From Nemertoderma westbladi (lineage: Eukaryota > Xenacoelomorpha > Nemertodermatida > Nemertodermatidae), in assembly GCA_032718475.1 (NCBI GenBank), contig JAUCBJ010007314.1, forward strand, positions 1 through 61,336: 61,336 bases of DNA, in the 5' to 3' direction. The notes beneath the pieces were generated by a model, which was given only the letters and a program-made list of their open reading frames with translations, was not told the origin of the DNA and ran no database searches. Positions within the stretch are counted from its first letter, which is position 1. The number at the start of each line of letters is the position of its first letter. This document shows positions 32,503-44,037 of this stretch, one piece after another. Position numbers and translations under genes: made by a program.

Positions 32503-34764
32503 TTAGTCTTTCTTACGCGGACGGCGTTTACGCAGTTTTTTGAGGCTAGTAAGAGTCCTTTTCTCTTTGGGGCGAGCCACTTTACTAGGAGGGCTGTAAC
32601 TCCTGGGTGAAGGGTGCAATACAATTGCATCAGAAGGTTTCGGATTGCGATCGGTATATCCGCCGGTCGAGGTACCTGGTTGATCGATATCAACTTCCGT
32701 GGAGCGAGGTCTAACAGCCTTTAGGGCGCGCCTCAGGACAGCAGCTCCTACGGGTCCTTGATGGGTTGTCTGGGCAATGGCGGTAGGCGGACCGTGGGTG
32801 GTAAGAAACTTCCTTGGTTTAATAGTTCTTTCCAGCTCGCGTTCTCGGGCTCGATATTCGTAGGGCCGTCGAGATACTTCCTGTAACTCAGGGTGCGAGT
32901 TGATAAATAAGTCGCCATACTCAGGGTCTTGACGGATATAATTGATCAAATGGTATGAAGTAATATCGTTAGGATTGACGTTCCTAAGGTATCTTCTAAC
33001 AAATTTAGTGGAAATACACTCACCAACACGCTTCATTAGCTCGTAACTCGGTACGCGTGTTTTTTGTTCCACAGACGCTAATAAATAAGGATGGAACGCA
33101 TAAACTCCCTCGTAAGAGCGTCCAGGGTAGTATCGATGACGGGACTCACAGTGTAAATCCGCGTTAGCTTCCCAAGCTCGGATGTAGCGCAGGGTAATCA
33201 TTTCATCTACGCTCTCTAAATCGTGATTAAAGGGGCAATTATAACTGGCATGTCCTTTAAGTTGACAGTGGTGGCATTGAGTCATAAATTGGGGGCAGAC
33301 TGCAAAAATATGAGAGTTATTAAGTCTGCAATACGCACAATATATCTCCATCATTGGTTGTTCGTGGAAATAGGAACAGGGTACGTCTGAGTCCATAGGA
33401 GTGAAATGGTCTCTAGATGCGCATAATCGACAACGTTTTCGAGAAACATAGTTAGCGTGTCGATAATCGTATGCGGTGAGACATTGTGGACCTTGATACC
33501 ACTCTAAGACGTAGTCGTTATCGCTGCTCCGGGGTGCTGTAGGCTGAATCGCTTCAGCTTCTAAGCATATTGGTTCGTCTTCCAATTGCATAGCTGAGGT
33601 AGGTGCGGCTGTCTCCGCAAGCGGACCCACTGTCTGAACTTCGACGACAGAATAACCCGTGGGTATTCGGGGTCTTTGTATAACAGATGAGTGCAAGTTC
33701 TGTATACAAACGTCCTGAAAAAGGGCAAATCCCGCGCTGTTTAGCTTCTCCGCCGCTGAGTCTCTCAGGCTGAGTTTGGTCAGAGCGCGGTCCTTGAACT
33801 GACTATCAACGTTACGGAACGGAGTCAGAAAGCGCCTGAAACATTCAAAGCGGATGAATTTATTGTGTTCATCTAACTTGGCGAGTTTGGTTCCAAGTAT
33901 TAAGGGATGGGCGCGTATGGTACGACTGCACACATCGGCTAGCCAACCGGCAAGTGCTGTGTTTTCAAAGATCGTGTATATAGCTAAGGAGGGACGAAGT
34001 GGAACACTCATAAAGCTATACACGGCGCCAGGTGCGGTCAACGGTCCATCAAAGTATAAATGAGAATAATGATCTCCGTATACTTGTTGGTAATTTATAG
34101 GATTTCCAACCTTGAAATTCCATCCGTATTCTTGAAAGGCAAGATGTCCGATGGAGGTTCGTTGTACTTTAGTAATTCCGCTGGGTGTATTGGCATACGT
34201 AGTGTGGAAGAAACCTCGGCCTTCTGCCCAAGGAGCAATCAGCTGAGTATCAACGAAGGGGTATGGAATGTTCTCCATATTCCGAAAGTCGTTCTGTAGG
34301 TCTCCATAAACAGCTGAGCCGATTTTAAGGATTCCTTCGTTAAACAGCATCTCGAGCACGGGTTGGGGTAACATCGATCCATCGATACCCATGGCCGGCT
34401 TGCGCTCGGTGTCAGTGACGTAACGCTGCGCGAGTTCAAATTGTCCATATCGGAGTTTCTTTTGTGTCTCAGTAAGAGTTTCAAAAGAATAATCAATAAC
34501 GTCGGAACACGCTCGAGTAAATACGTGGGTAGAACCAGCGAGTCCTCGTATGTGTATCATCCGCGTAGTTCCAAGTTCTCCAACCGGAACGCTACCTTCG
34601 TTATCGTAAGTGACAACTCCATACATCTCGATAACGTTAAGAGTTTCGTTCCACTCTTTAGTGGCGTTTTCGAGTGTCATTCCCACAGGATGCCACAAGG
34701 TAGCACATTCGCTAGCATTAGGCAGGTCTTTATACTTTAAATATTGTGTGGTATATGTTTCCAC
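32503..34764 (-). pseudogene. X2 of element 2, N-terminally deleted (753 codons)
   Basis: Begins METYTTQYLKYKDLPNASE and matches X2 of element 1 from about residue 390 to the end, with three zinc-knuckle-like motifs (CRLCASRDH, CAYCRLNNSHIFAVC, CHHCQLKGHASYNC) and the basic tail (KKLRKRRPRKKD) preserved. The first ~390 residues and the end of X1 were removed by a ~1.7-kb deletion with a short microhomology (ACGATA). The remaining frame is fully open. In a 180-base alignment near the N-terminus I see about a dozen substitutions and only two amino-acid changes (K/E, R/K). It might still make a shortened protein, but its ATG is internal. Confidence 0.85.
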
Positions 34765-35030
34765 ATCTCCATATCGTGTAAATCGATAGGGTGACCAGTA
34801 GTCAAGAAGTCCATATACGTACCATTACGATGCGTATAGCGAGCTGTGAAGTTTCTATAGTCCAATTCACGCGTAAGTTGCTCCGGGGACATCGGCGGTT
34901 CGATATAACGACCATCATCCTCCGTAGTAGTTGGACCAGCGTCTCCGCGTATCAAGCTATCGACAAACGCTTGTAAAGGTAGAGTATATCTCTCCCTGAT
35001 ACCAAGATCATCTTCTATCAACTCAGTCAT
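34737..35030 (-). pseudogene. X1 of element 2, truncated by deletion
   Basis: 97 codons. The first ~82 match X1 of element 1; the frame then crosses the deletion and reads out of frame into X2 (DMEMWKHIPHNI). It overlaps the start of the surviving X2 frame. Confidence 0.85.
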
Positions 35031-36671
35031 ATCTGCTATGAGTTTATCAATATTATAATGAGTCTATATATATTAGGCTAGCGGGCGTCGCTGCCTACCC
35101 CTCTTTTGCCCCCGGACAGTGTAAGATCCTCAGCGCCGATGTACCGTCGTCGCTGTGCTTTCGCCAACGATGTAGCTACACAACGACAACGATAACCGGC
35201 ACAAGTCACTTAACTGTCCGTCCCAAAGGCTTAGATGTACTGCAGGTTCTTCTTGGAGAGTTAGGGTTACTTTCACAATTGCGACTCGCTACTGTAAACA
35301 CACCTTAGTAGTAACATTCACCTACAAACGCACAAATTCAACACAACTGCAACAAACTGCACACATTCGGGCCATTTGTCCGTTAGTCAGTACCTTCCAG
35401 AATGTCACTGTATTTATTATGTATCCTTGGATACTAGCAGTGCGCTATTTATTTCCTATGCTATTCAATGGGGCATGCTTTCTATTGTTCTTTTTACTCA
35501 CTTCTAATTCTAGCGTGGTTGTTGCTATGGTGACATTATGGAAAGCTAGCGGTAGAATTAGGGTAATTCTCATGCATACAGATCTGGGATGCTATTTAAT
35601 AGTAATTCTTTAATAGTCAATATCCCCTTTATACATGATTCTATGAATTTTATCGGCTATTGACTATACATTGGAGATTCTCGCACACAAATACACTTAA
35701 TAGAGTGAATCTCCGCTCCCATGATCTATTAATTAATGGAATTTTGGGAATGTTATAAATTGTACAAAATGACAATTTATTAAATTCATTGAAATATATG
35801 AATTTAAATTTATTCCCGTAAATTTTATTATTTAATGTTAAATAGACGCAATTTTATTCCAGAACGTGTCTGGGGACTGGGATCCTTGATTCTAGGAATT
35901 TTGTCCTTTTAAGAGTATCGGTAAGTGCTACGATATCTTAATCGACTAGAATTTTAAAGGATCTGATATTTGACAGATTTTTGTAAATATTAATAATTAA
36001 TATTTAGGATGGGCACCAGTTTATTCCAGAACTTGTCTGGGGACGTTAACCATTGATTCTAGAAATTTGTCTTTCAAGTATATCGGTGGGTGCCGCGATA
36101 TCTTAATCGACTAGAATTACAGATGGTCAAAGGGTTTAACAGATTTATTTTGCGTTATACGCTACTGTTAAAGGGACATCACGCTACTATATGTATTATT
36201 TAATATACGGTATGAGAGCAATATCGCACGAAGCAATGTCAGTGTGAAGAGGCAAGTCGATTCCAAGGTCTACCCAGAGCTTGGTTTAGCCGAGACACGA
36301 GGATCTGAACTTTGCATTCCTAATACTCTGCCTACCAATAATACTTGAATATAGTAGTGGCTTTATTGTACTTTAATAAGTACGAAGATTTCATCTTACT
36401 GTAGTCACGTATTGATAATGTAATACGGGCAGTAAGGAAAGAGAAAAGAATTATTTCTCGCCGTCGCACTAAATATATAATATACGTAATTAAATAATAA
36501 ATGCGCATATATATTGCACTAATCTACTAAATAATCTCTAAAATACCATACTACTAAATAAAATTAAATAAAACGATTAAAATAAAATTACATAATAATA
36601 CATACATGAATATAAAAATAAAACTAATACAAATATAAAGTAATATGGTCACACACCCACTCCAGCCATTG
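35031..36671 (-). other. Spacer between integrase and X1 (element 2)
   Basis: Non-coding, collinear with 11397-13117. It contains the same duplicated motif at ~35853-35955 and ~36015-36119 (closer together than in element 1, where extra AT-rich sequence separates them) with cores CCAGAACGTGTCTGG and CCAGAACTTGTCTGG. Confidence 0.65.
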
Positions 36672-39600
36672 TTAAGTTGGGGAGTCCCTAGATGTTTGTT
36701 GGATTAGGGAGGTGGTCGTGGGAAGAGTATCTTGTCTCCCATAGTTTCCGGAGAGTTCTCTGTCTCTTTCCAGTAAACATAAACGTCCCACCGGGCGATT
36801 GAGCTGCTGCGTCTCGAAGACAATTCCCGGTTTCTTGAAGTTACGTCGCATGACGACGAGTTCTACCGACCGCACCAAACCGTCATCTGAAATGTGCGTC
36901 TCGATTATATGACCTGTCTGCCACCGCTTACGTGGAAGATCCACATCCACAATAAGCACCATGTCTCCAGCGCTGACGTTTTCTTGCTGCGCAAACCACT
37001 TAGTTCGAAGTTGTAGCGTGGGCAGATAATGTTTTTCGAAATGGTCAGCGAAACGACGGGATAACAACTGCATGAGTTGCCAAGTTTGTCGGCAGTATTC
37101 GTCTCCGTCTGTGATTTCCGATTGTGGGAGCATGGCTACAGGTTTCTTTAGTAGGAAGTGCGCGGGTGTTAGCGCTTCCAGGGAATCGGGACTCGATGAG
37201 ACTGGCATAAGCGGTCTCTCGTTGAGATAGGCGGCGATTTCTTCCATTAACGTCCGCAAAAGTTCGTCGGTGAGATAAGCGCGGCAAGGCACTATAAAAT
37301 GAAATGCTGTCTTCACGCTTCTTATTAATCTCTCCCAACTTCCTCCCCACCAAGGGGCGTCGGCGGCGTTGAAGGTCCAACTAGACGCTGTTACTCGTAG
37401 TTGGTCGTCCACCTGTCTTTGGTTCCAATCTTTGACGTAAGCTTTGATTTCATTGTTGGCACCAATGAAGTTTGTTCCCTTATCAGATCTCATCGTGTTA
37501 CTAGTGCCAAAGCGAGCGATCTGTCGTCGTAAGCTTAATAGAAAGCTGTTGGTAGATAAATCGTTCACCATATCGAGATGGATGGCTCTACAAGTCATAC
37601 AAACAAAGATTACACACCATCTCTTGACTATAGTCCTAGCACGATATACTTCAATAGGGCCAAATAAATCCACACCGGTATTAGTAAAGGGTGGTTCATA
37701 AAAGCTTACTCGTTCCCTAGGTAATTCTGCCTCTCTCTGTGTTAAAGGCCTACTGAATGCTTTCCTACAGGGTATACAGTTCCTAAGAACTTGGTTCAGA
37801 GCTCTACGGGGTTTATAAAAATAATAGCGAGTTCGAATTTCGCTAAGAACTCGTTCTCTACCAGCATGATAAAGTTTGCTGTGAACATCTACAATCATCT
37901 TGACTTGTATTTCAAGATTTCTAATGAGTATGGGGAACTTAGTATCAAAGGATAATGGGGCATTCGTTAACCTTCCTCCAACACGTATCAACCCATCTAT
38001 CATTGTGCTAGAGAAACGATCCCTTAAGCGCATCTGTGGATTTCTCAACAACAGGAAATACTTATCGGAATCTTCATCGCATTGTAAGAGTCTCAGCATC
38101 TGTTTGTTGGTTTCTTCATGCTCCTGATAACTGATCTTCTCCTTCAGAAACTTGTCGGGTACCTTATATTTGGGAATGTCTTTAATAACATGGACCTGCA
38201 CTGATGTGATTGGAGCGGTATCACCCTTTGTTTTCATCCCAGAGTAGTGATGGTGAAAACATCTCTTTAAATATGTAACGGCCTTACAAAGCCGATTCCA
38301 AGAACTGTAGTGATGTATCGCTCTCTGCAGAAGAGGTGAGAGTCCTTGCGAGATGTCAGGTATGCCAGATTTCCAATCCTTATCACGGATTTCCACAACG
38401 AGTTTATTTGTGGCTGTGGGTTTCTGATCCAAAGCGTCGTCTCCGGAAGTATGTAGTACAGACAGATCTACTGTGGGTTTGAATAACTTCGATTTACCCG
38501 CCTGAGTTTTAGGTTTGACTTTCTCCGCTCCCTTGGCCTGTCTAATTTCTGCTGTAGTAAGATGAGGAGGCCATTCTTCTTCTTCTTTGTAGAGGAAGTC
38601 GGGTCCACCTAACCAGTCTGGAGTATCTACCAGTTCTTGGGGAGTTGCTCCCCTGGAAGCGATGTCCGCTGGATTAATCGTTCCGGGGCAATGTCTCCAT
38701 TGATCCATCGTCGTGCGACTGAGTATAATAGCTACTCTGTTGGTAACGAAGACGCTGAACTGACAGACTTCATTGGTTATATACTCCAACACGAGTAAAG
38801 CGTCGGTCCAATAGACAGTTTTTTCCAGAGGATAGTCGATCTGTTCTGTTACATTCCGGCCGATGGCTGTAGCGTATAGAGCCGCTTTTAACTCCGCTTG
38901 AGGAACTTTCAACTTGTTGTTTATTAATGCCTTAGAGGTAACCAAGGCGACTTTAATTCCGTCCGGAGTTTCCACCCTTAGGTAGGCTACTATACCGATT
39001 CCCATATCGCTGGCGTCTCCAAACACATGGAGTTGATATGAATATGTAGGGAGAACATGACCAAAATATGAACGGGAAATTATGAAGTTTTCGATGGCTG
39101 GTAGAGAATCTTCCCATTTCATCCATTTCTTTAATAATTCTCCCTTAAGTGGATCGTCCCATGAGTGGTTTTCAAGCCACATTTGTTGTACTAAACTCCG
39201 AGCAATCAATATAACTGGACTAATAAATCCCAATGGATCGAAATAAGTGCTCAGTATACTTAAACAAATCCGTTTAGTCCGAACTGGATTATCTCGCTGT
39301 TTTAGTTGGAAAAACAGGATATCTCTTTCTGTGTCCCATTTCAAACCAAGGGTCTTAGTTTCTGGGAGATCATCCTTTATTAGATCTAGGTCTTTTGTTC
39401 CTCGATCTTCTGCCGGGATCGACTCCAGAAACTCACGGGAATTGCTGGTGAATTTAGTTAATCGAAATCCACCTTTCTTTAAGCATGCTACCGTTCCTTT
39501 AGCGACCTCAATGGCTTCTTCGACTGATGGAAGGGACTTCAGATTATCGTCCATGTAGATGTCTCGTTTGATATTGTCGATCACTTCTTTAGATAAGGCG

Positions 39601-42600
39601 TCTCGGTTGTCATCCGCAGTGGTGCGCACCACGGAACAGGCGTTTGAAGGGCTCGAGATTATCCCAAAAGCTTGGATGGTCATCCAGTACTCCACCGGTT
39701 TCTTATTGAGGTCTCCTTCAGGCCACCACAAAAATCGTAGGCTATCTCGATCCCTATCCAGCGCTTTGACTTGTAAGAACATGCCTTCTATATCTGAGGC
39801 GAAAGCAATGGAGTATTGTCTTAATCTTAATAATATTCCCAACAAGGATTGGAGTAAGTTGGATCCGGGTAACAATTCAGAATTAAGAGATTGGCCCATA
39901 TAAAGGGCGGAACCGTCAAACACCACTCGTACTTCATGGGGTTTACCGGGTTTGGGAACATAATGGTGAGTTAAGTAATACGTTCTCTCAGTTATAGGGG
40001 TTTCTTCCGGTACTAGCTCCGCATATCCCTTGCTAATAAACTTCTTCAACGGTGTTTTATACATTTCTTTAGCTGAAGAATTTGCCGTAAGGCGTCGATG
40101 TAATTGAGCAATTCTTTTCTCTGCCAAAGGTCTGTTGTTAATGAACTTTGGTTCTCGCTTTCGGAAAGGAAGTCCGATCTCATACCTACCTTGATCTTTA
40201 AGAAAACGAGTAGTTGTCGCTTGGATCTGCTTGGCTCTTTCTTCCTCCACCGATAGGGCCTTATCGTAGGAGTTGGGCTCTACGACCTCTTGAGTAAAGA
40301 ATCTCACGGCGTGTTCATCCCGAGTCTTGGCATTATAACGTTCAATGACGTCATTAAGCTCGTCGTTATAGTCGTCTCGCTCGGATGGGAGAAGGAGTTG
40401 ACATAAGTTCACTTGATTTTTCCAAGTCTCGCTTTCCTTAAGGAGATCGATGGCATTCTCCTCATCGAAGAGTTGATGTATATCGTCGTTGTCTGAGGAG
40501 TATGGAGTTCCCTCAGTTGGATCGTCGAACTCACTGTTCTCAACTTCCCATTCTCGCGCTTGGTATACCTGCTCTTTAGGTAATCTTTCCATTAGAGTTC
40601 TACGGGAAGGGCCAGTAAAGTACCAACCTACTCTAGTTCTTCCCGCATAAACTTGTAGAGGTTGCGGTTGAGCAGGTCGTTTCTCTAATGTCTCGAGCGC
40701 TTCATGCGCATTTTGTCCGATGAGTATTTGCACTCCAGGATAATCTGTCTGGAATCGAGGTATCTTAAGATGTTGGATGCTCTCATCCTCGTCCCAATTA
40801 TAAAGGTCTGCTTGAGTAGTAGCAAAGTTCTTTATAGCCACCATTTTCACTGACCTTATGCTATGTTCTCCTAGTTCGTCCTGGGGGGTGGACAACGCAC
40901 CTACATAATAATCCGCGGTTACTGTGGATTTCCAAACTTGCATAATTCCTGACATGTTTAGCTTAGTTCGGAACTTGGGTTGTCCATCGAATATGTCTTC
41001 GGCTAGCTCTTTGTCGATGAATGTTCCTGTACTACCGGAGTCAAGGAGGGCGTTCACTACATAACTCCTTTTTGGTCCGTGGACCCTTACCTGTACCACA
41101 GGAAATTCTCTAATCCCTACATTGGAAGTTGGCGCTTTCCAAAATGGTTGTCGATCAGAAGTAGTTAGAGCGAGGTCAATGTCTGTATCTTTTTCGTAAA
41201 TGAGTGCTCGATACACTGTGGTATTTATCATGTAACAGGATTCGTTTTCGTCGGAGAACTCGTCCGTATAGAATCCTTCCATCTCAGATTGATCAGTGTC
41301 GTTCACATCACTGAATTGGACATGTAGTTCGGAATCACTTACCTGACTCGGACTATTTCGCTCGAATTCAGTGTGCAACAAGATATGATGTTTCGCACCG
41401 CACTTGGCACATCTTGTGTCAGAGTAACAGGTTCGCCGTTGGTGTCCTTGTCTGAGGCAATTATAGCACAACCGCTTGTCCCACATGACTTCACGTCTCT
41501 CAGTTAATGATTTCTTTAGAAATTCATCACACATATTTAAGCGATGGGTCCCATCACATAGCGCACATTTCGGTTTGATGTTACTTACCTTACTCTGAGT
41601 AACATTGTGTACACTTGCTTTTTCTTCGGGCTTTCTCACCTGAATTCTCTTGGGAGACGTAGGATGAGTTTTTCTTACCTGTTCTCTCCTGTCATTTGTT
41701 CGAGACTTGAATTTACCTACCTGATCTTTAGGCATTTTATTTACGTAATAAGATCTATCAGTGTCTTTCCCGCTATCTTCTCCTTGAGAAGTCTGGCTTT
41801 CGCCGTCATCTGTATAACACAATGGTGTTACCTTTCTCCTAGAGACGGGTTTTTCACTTACCTTGTTTTCCGGTGTCTTCTCTCTGGACAGTTTCAGGAG
41901 CTGTAATTTCACTTCTCCATCTAGGAATGACATGAGATCAGCCATGGTAGGGTCTCGTCGTTGTTGTTCCATCATATATAACACTTTCTTATCCCAGCGT
42001 GTACCTACTCCACCCTTCGGTAAAGTAGAAGCCACTGCTCTAATAACCATAGCATTCTGATACTCATGAGACTTACCTAGCCAATCTAATTGTCTGCAGA
42101 TCTCCTGAATCTCATCGGAAAACTCTATAATTCCGCTGCTAATAAACTTTCGGGGCGCTACCAACTTTGCATATAAATACCCAGCTATGTTATTCCTATT
42201 ACCATACCTGATGTTTAGTGTATCCCAAACTTGTCTTAATCCGTCTGGATGTCCAATAAACTTTAACGCCATTGACTTGGGAGATCCTTCCAAGCACTCG
42301 ATGAGGAATCTAAGTTTCTCTCCATTAGATAGCACAGAGTTCTGTATGTTATCTTTGTAATATTCATTAAAAGGTAACCATTTCATCTCATCTCCATTGA
42401 ACTTGACGATCTCTCCCACCTTTACCGCTTGCCGGGCTTCGGTTCTAGCCATTTGACGCGTAAAACTTTCTTGGGCCATCGTGTTATTTAATATCGAGTT
42501 ATCGGTATATAAATTTCTCGGATTATGATCCGGTCTATAGGGAATGTCATTATCAACAGGTCTATAATTACCCTTAATAGGGTTCACTATAGGAGTTTCT

Positions 42601-42806
42601 ACTTCGCTAGCAGTATAGATGCGTGTAGGCTCCACACCTTGCGCATGAGATACTTCAGACCTAACAGGTTGACACATTGTTACAGGGGGTGGTGGTATAC
42701 CCTTTTGTGTATTTACTAATTTATCGCGTTCTAGCGCGATACTTTGCTGCACTTCTTGCAACTCTACGCTTGCGTCCTTCTGGGCTCCTCCCCGAGGCGC
42801 ACCCAT
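36672..42806 (-). CDS. BEL/Pao gag-pol polyprotein, open 2044 codons (element 2)
   Basis: One open frame. The first ~13 codons come from an insertion; real gag resumes at VELQEVQQSIALERD. Approximate residues: gag core (DUF1759-like, VKFNGDEMKW) ~131-330; zinc motifs CALCDGTHRLNMC ~411, CYNCLRQGHQRRTC ~447 and CAKCGAKHH ~466; aspartic protease ALLDSGSTGTFI ~589; RT with VVFDGSA ~960, SDIEGMF and YMDDNL ~1084; RNase H VFGDASDMGIG ~1260; integrase zinc-binding part (LYHAGRERV ... CIPCRK) ~1648-1680; catalytic GVDLFGP, RSDKGTNF, WWGGSWE ~1713-1823; DUF5641-like C-terminal domain ~1908-2005. All expected catalytic motifs are present. Upstream gag is separated by the insertion, so the normal start is lost. 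Confidence 0.95.
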   Translation of the reverse strand: MGAPRGGAQKDASVELQEVQQSIALERDKLVNTQKGIPPPPVTMCQPVRSEVSHAQGVEPTRIYTASEVETPIVNPIKGNYRPVDNDIPYRPDHNPRNLYTDNSILNNTMAQESFTRQMARTEARQAVKVGEIVKFNGDEMKWLPFNEYYKDNIQNSVLSNGEKLRFLIECLEGSPKSMALKFIGHPDGLRQVWDTLNIRYGNRNNIAGYLYAKLVAPRKFISSGIIEFSDEIQEICRQLDWLGKSHEYQNAMVIRAVASTLPKGGVGTRWDKKVLYMMEQQRRDPTMADLMSFLDGEVKLQLLKLSREKTPENKVSEKPVSRRKVTPLCYTDDGESQTSQGEDSGKDTDRSYYVNKMPKDQVGKFKSRTNDRREQVRKTHPTSPKRIQVRKPEEKASVHNVTQSKVSNIKPKCALCDGTHRLNMCDEFLKKSLTERREVMWDKRLCYNCLRQGHQRRTCYSDTRCAKCGAKHHILLHTEFERNSPSQVSDSELHVQFSDVNDTDQSEMEGFYTDEFSDENESCYMINTTVYRALIYEKDTDIDLALTTSDRQPFWKAPTSNVGIREFPVVQVRVHGPKRSYVVNALLDSGSTGTFIDKELAEDIFDGQPKFRTKLNMSGIMQVWKSTVTADYYVGALSTPQDELGEHSIRSVKMVAIKNFATTQADLYNWDEDESIQHLKIPRFQTDYPGVQILIGQNAHEALETLEKRPAQPQPLQVYAGRTRVGWYFTGPSRRTLMERLPKEQVYQAREWEVENSEFDDPTEGTPYSSDNDDIHQLFDEENAIDLLKESETWKNQVNLCQLLLPSERDDYNDELNDVIERYNAKTRDEHAVRFFTQEVVEPNSYDKALSVEEERAKQIQATTTRFLKDQGRYEIGLPFRKREPKFINNRPLAEKRIAQLHRRLTANSSAKEMYKTPLKKFISKGYAELVPEETPITERTYYLTHHYVPKPGKPHEVRVVFDGSALYMGQSLNSELLPGSNLLQSLLGILLRLRQYSIAFASDIEGMFLQVKALDRDRDSLRFLWWPEGDLNKKPVEYWMTIQAFGIISSPSNACSVVRTTADDNRDALSKEVIDNIKRDIYMDDNLKSLPSVEEAIEVAKGTVACLKKGGFRLTKFTSNSREFLESIPAEDRGTKDLDLIKDDLPETKTLGLKWDTERDILFFQLKQRDNPVRTKRICLSILSTYFDPLGFISPVILIARSLVQQMWLENHSWDDPLKGELLKKWMKWEDSLPAIENFIISRSYFGHVLPTYSYQLHVFGDASDMGIGIVAYLRVETPDGIKVALVTSKALINNKLKVPQAELKAALYATAIGRNVTEQIDYPLEKTVYWTDALLVLEYITNEVCQFSVFVTNRVAIILSRTTMDQWRHCPGTINPADIASRGATPQELVDTPDWLGGPDFLYKEEEEWPPHLTTAEIRQAKGAEKVKPKTQAGKSKLFKPTVDLSVLHTSGDDALDQKPTATNKLVVEIRDKDWKSGIPDISQGLSPLLQRAIHHYSSWNRLCKAVTYLKRCFHHHYSGMKTKGDTAPITSVQVHVIKDIPKYKVPDKFLKEKISYQEHEETNKQMLRLLQCDEDSDKYFLLLRNPQMRLRDRFSSTMIDGLIRVGGRLTNAPLSFDTKFPILIRNLEIQVKMIVDVHSKLYHAGRERVLSEIRTRYYFYKPRRALNQVLRNCIPCRKAFSRPLTQREAELPRERVSFYEPPFTNTGVDLFGPIEVYRARTIVKRWCVIFVCMTCRAIHLDMVNDLSTNSFLLSLRRQIARFGTSNTMRSDKGTNFIGANNEIKAYVKDWNQRQVDDQLRVTASSWTFNAADAPWWGGSWERLIRSVKTAFHFIVPCRAYLTDELLRTLMEEIAAYLNERPLMPVSSSPDSLEALTPAHFLLKKPVAMLPQSEITDGDEYCRQTWQLMQLLSRRFADHFEKHYLPTLQLRTKWFAQQENVSAGDMVLIVDVDLPRKRWQTGHIIETHISDDGLVRSVELVVMRRNFKKPGIVFETQQLNRPVGRLCLLERDRELSGNYGRQDTLPTTTSLIQQTSRDSPT

Positions 42807-44037
42807 GAGGCGGACGCTGTCCCACTACCCTTGGGGCCAGTCCGACTCCGTTTTTATCAGACCGGGCCGGAGGGTAGCCCGATGCTTCCCGGGTTCAATT
42901 TTCAATTCCCCGATCACACCGGCACAGCTCGTCGTGTGTAGCCGAACGGCGAATCAAAGTTCGCCTACTGTCAACTTACTGTGGCCTGACTGTACATTGA
43001 GCCAACTCAGAGAGTCAACCGGCGGGTGGACCAGTCGATAGCGATCGAGCATCAAGGTCGCCCTTGAGCCAAACCGACGGTCTTGTCCCATGTGGGCTTG
43101 CGCTACCCAGCATGGAATATTGACACGTTTTCACCCGCCTCGCCGGCAGTATTGAGGGGAAGTCGGTTCCGCAAACAATACTGACTAGCTCGAAAGCTAG
43201 GAACAAGTAACCACTTACCAGTCACTGTACACGTGTACTCAACAGATGTTCACAATATCAAGTACACTACGGTAAACACAAATCTGACGCATACCATGCA
43301 CACACAGAGGACATAATCGGGGAGGACAAAATCGGTGACAAAATCAGAGGGGACAAAATTGTATCGACTGATAAAAGAGTCGAGAGTACCTTATTTTGCC
43401 GTCAGGGCAAAATAACTTTGTCTGCACAAAGTATGCTGGGGCGCAGTAAAGATATGGTCCTACTAATAACCAGCGGCGACTGAACCAACCGGTAAGGGTT
43501 CCCATACCCACTTGCAGTGGCCATACATACACTCACGTATACCACGTACACACACAAACCACAGATTCCAGAGTATCATTCACTCGGACCACACTACAAC
43601 ACCAACCCCTCCTTGCAGCCGATATTCCGTGTGCCACCTCCATTCCAATAGTAGTACCAACAGAATCATCAGGAACCTGTCCATTCCGATGCAACACCTC
43701 CATTCCAATAGTGCTACCCTGGGAAAAGACACGTTTTGGCAACCGATTGGAGACAGTAAAGAGTCTGGTCAACTCATACATACCACACATAGACCTACCA
43801 CATAGACCACATAAACCACAGATCACACTAAGCCACCACCCCTACTGTGTACAGGACTGGCAGTACGGCAACAGGCCGACTAGACGGTACCACGGCACCA
43901 TGTTGATTCATGGTTCGTAAGACACGAGGGCCTTCAGTAACTCCCTTGCACTATAGGAAAGATTTAACGTGCCCCCAGACCCTCACGAGTCCGCCGCCGC
44001 CTGTTGTAGACACCCCTATAGAGACCTCACCTCCTTG
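42773..44037. mobile_element. ~1.26-kb insertion within gag of element 2, unclassified
   Basis: Element 1 has contiguous gag sequence (RESRLELQEV) where element 2 is interrupted between RESR at ~44035 and VELQEV at ~42770. The insert is more GC-rich than its surroundings. TCTA occurs at both edges and may be a 4-bp duplication. No terminal inverted repeats, no recognisable reading frame. Internal features: CACCTCCATTCCAATAGT occurs twice (near 43635 and 43696) and CTAGCTCGAAAGCTAG near 43188 is a small hairpin. Could be a SINE-like or non-autonomous DNA element. Confidence 0.65.
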
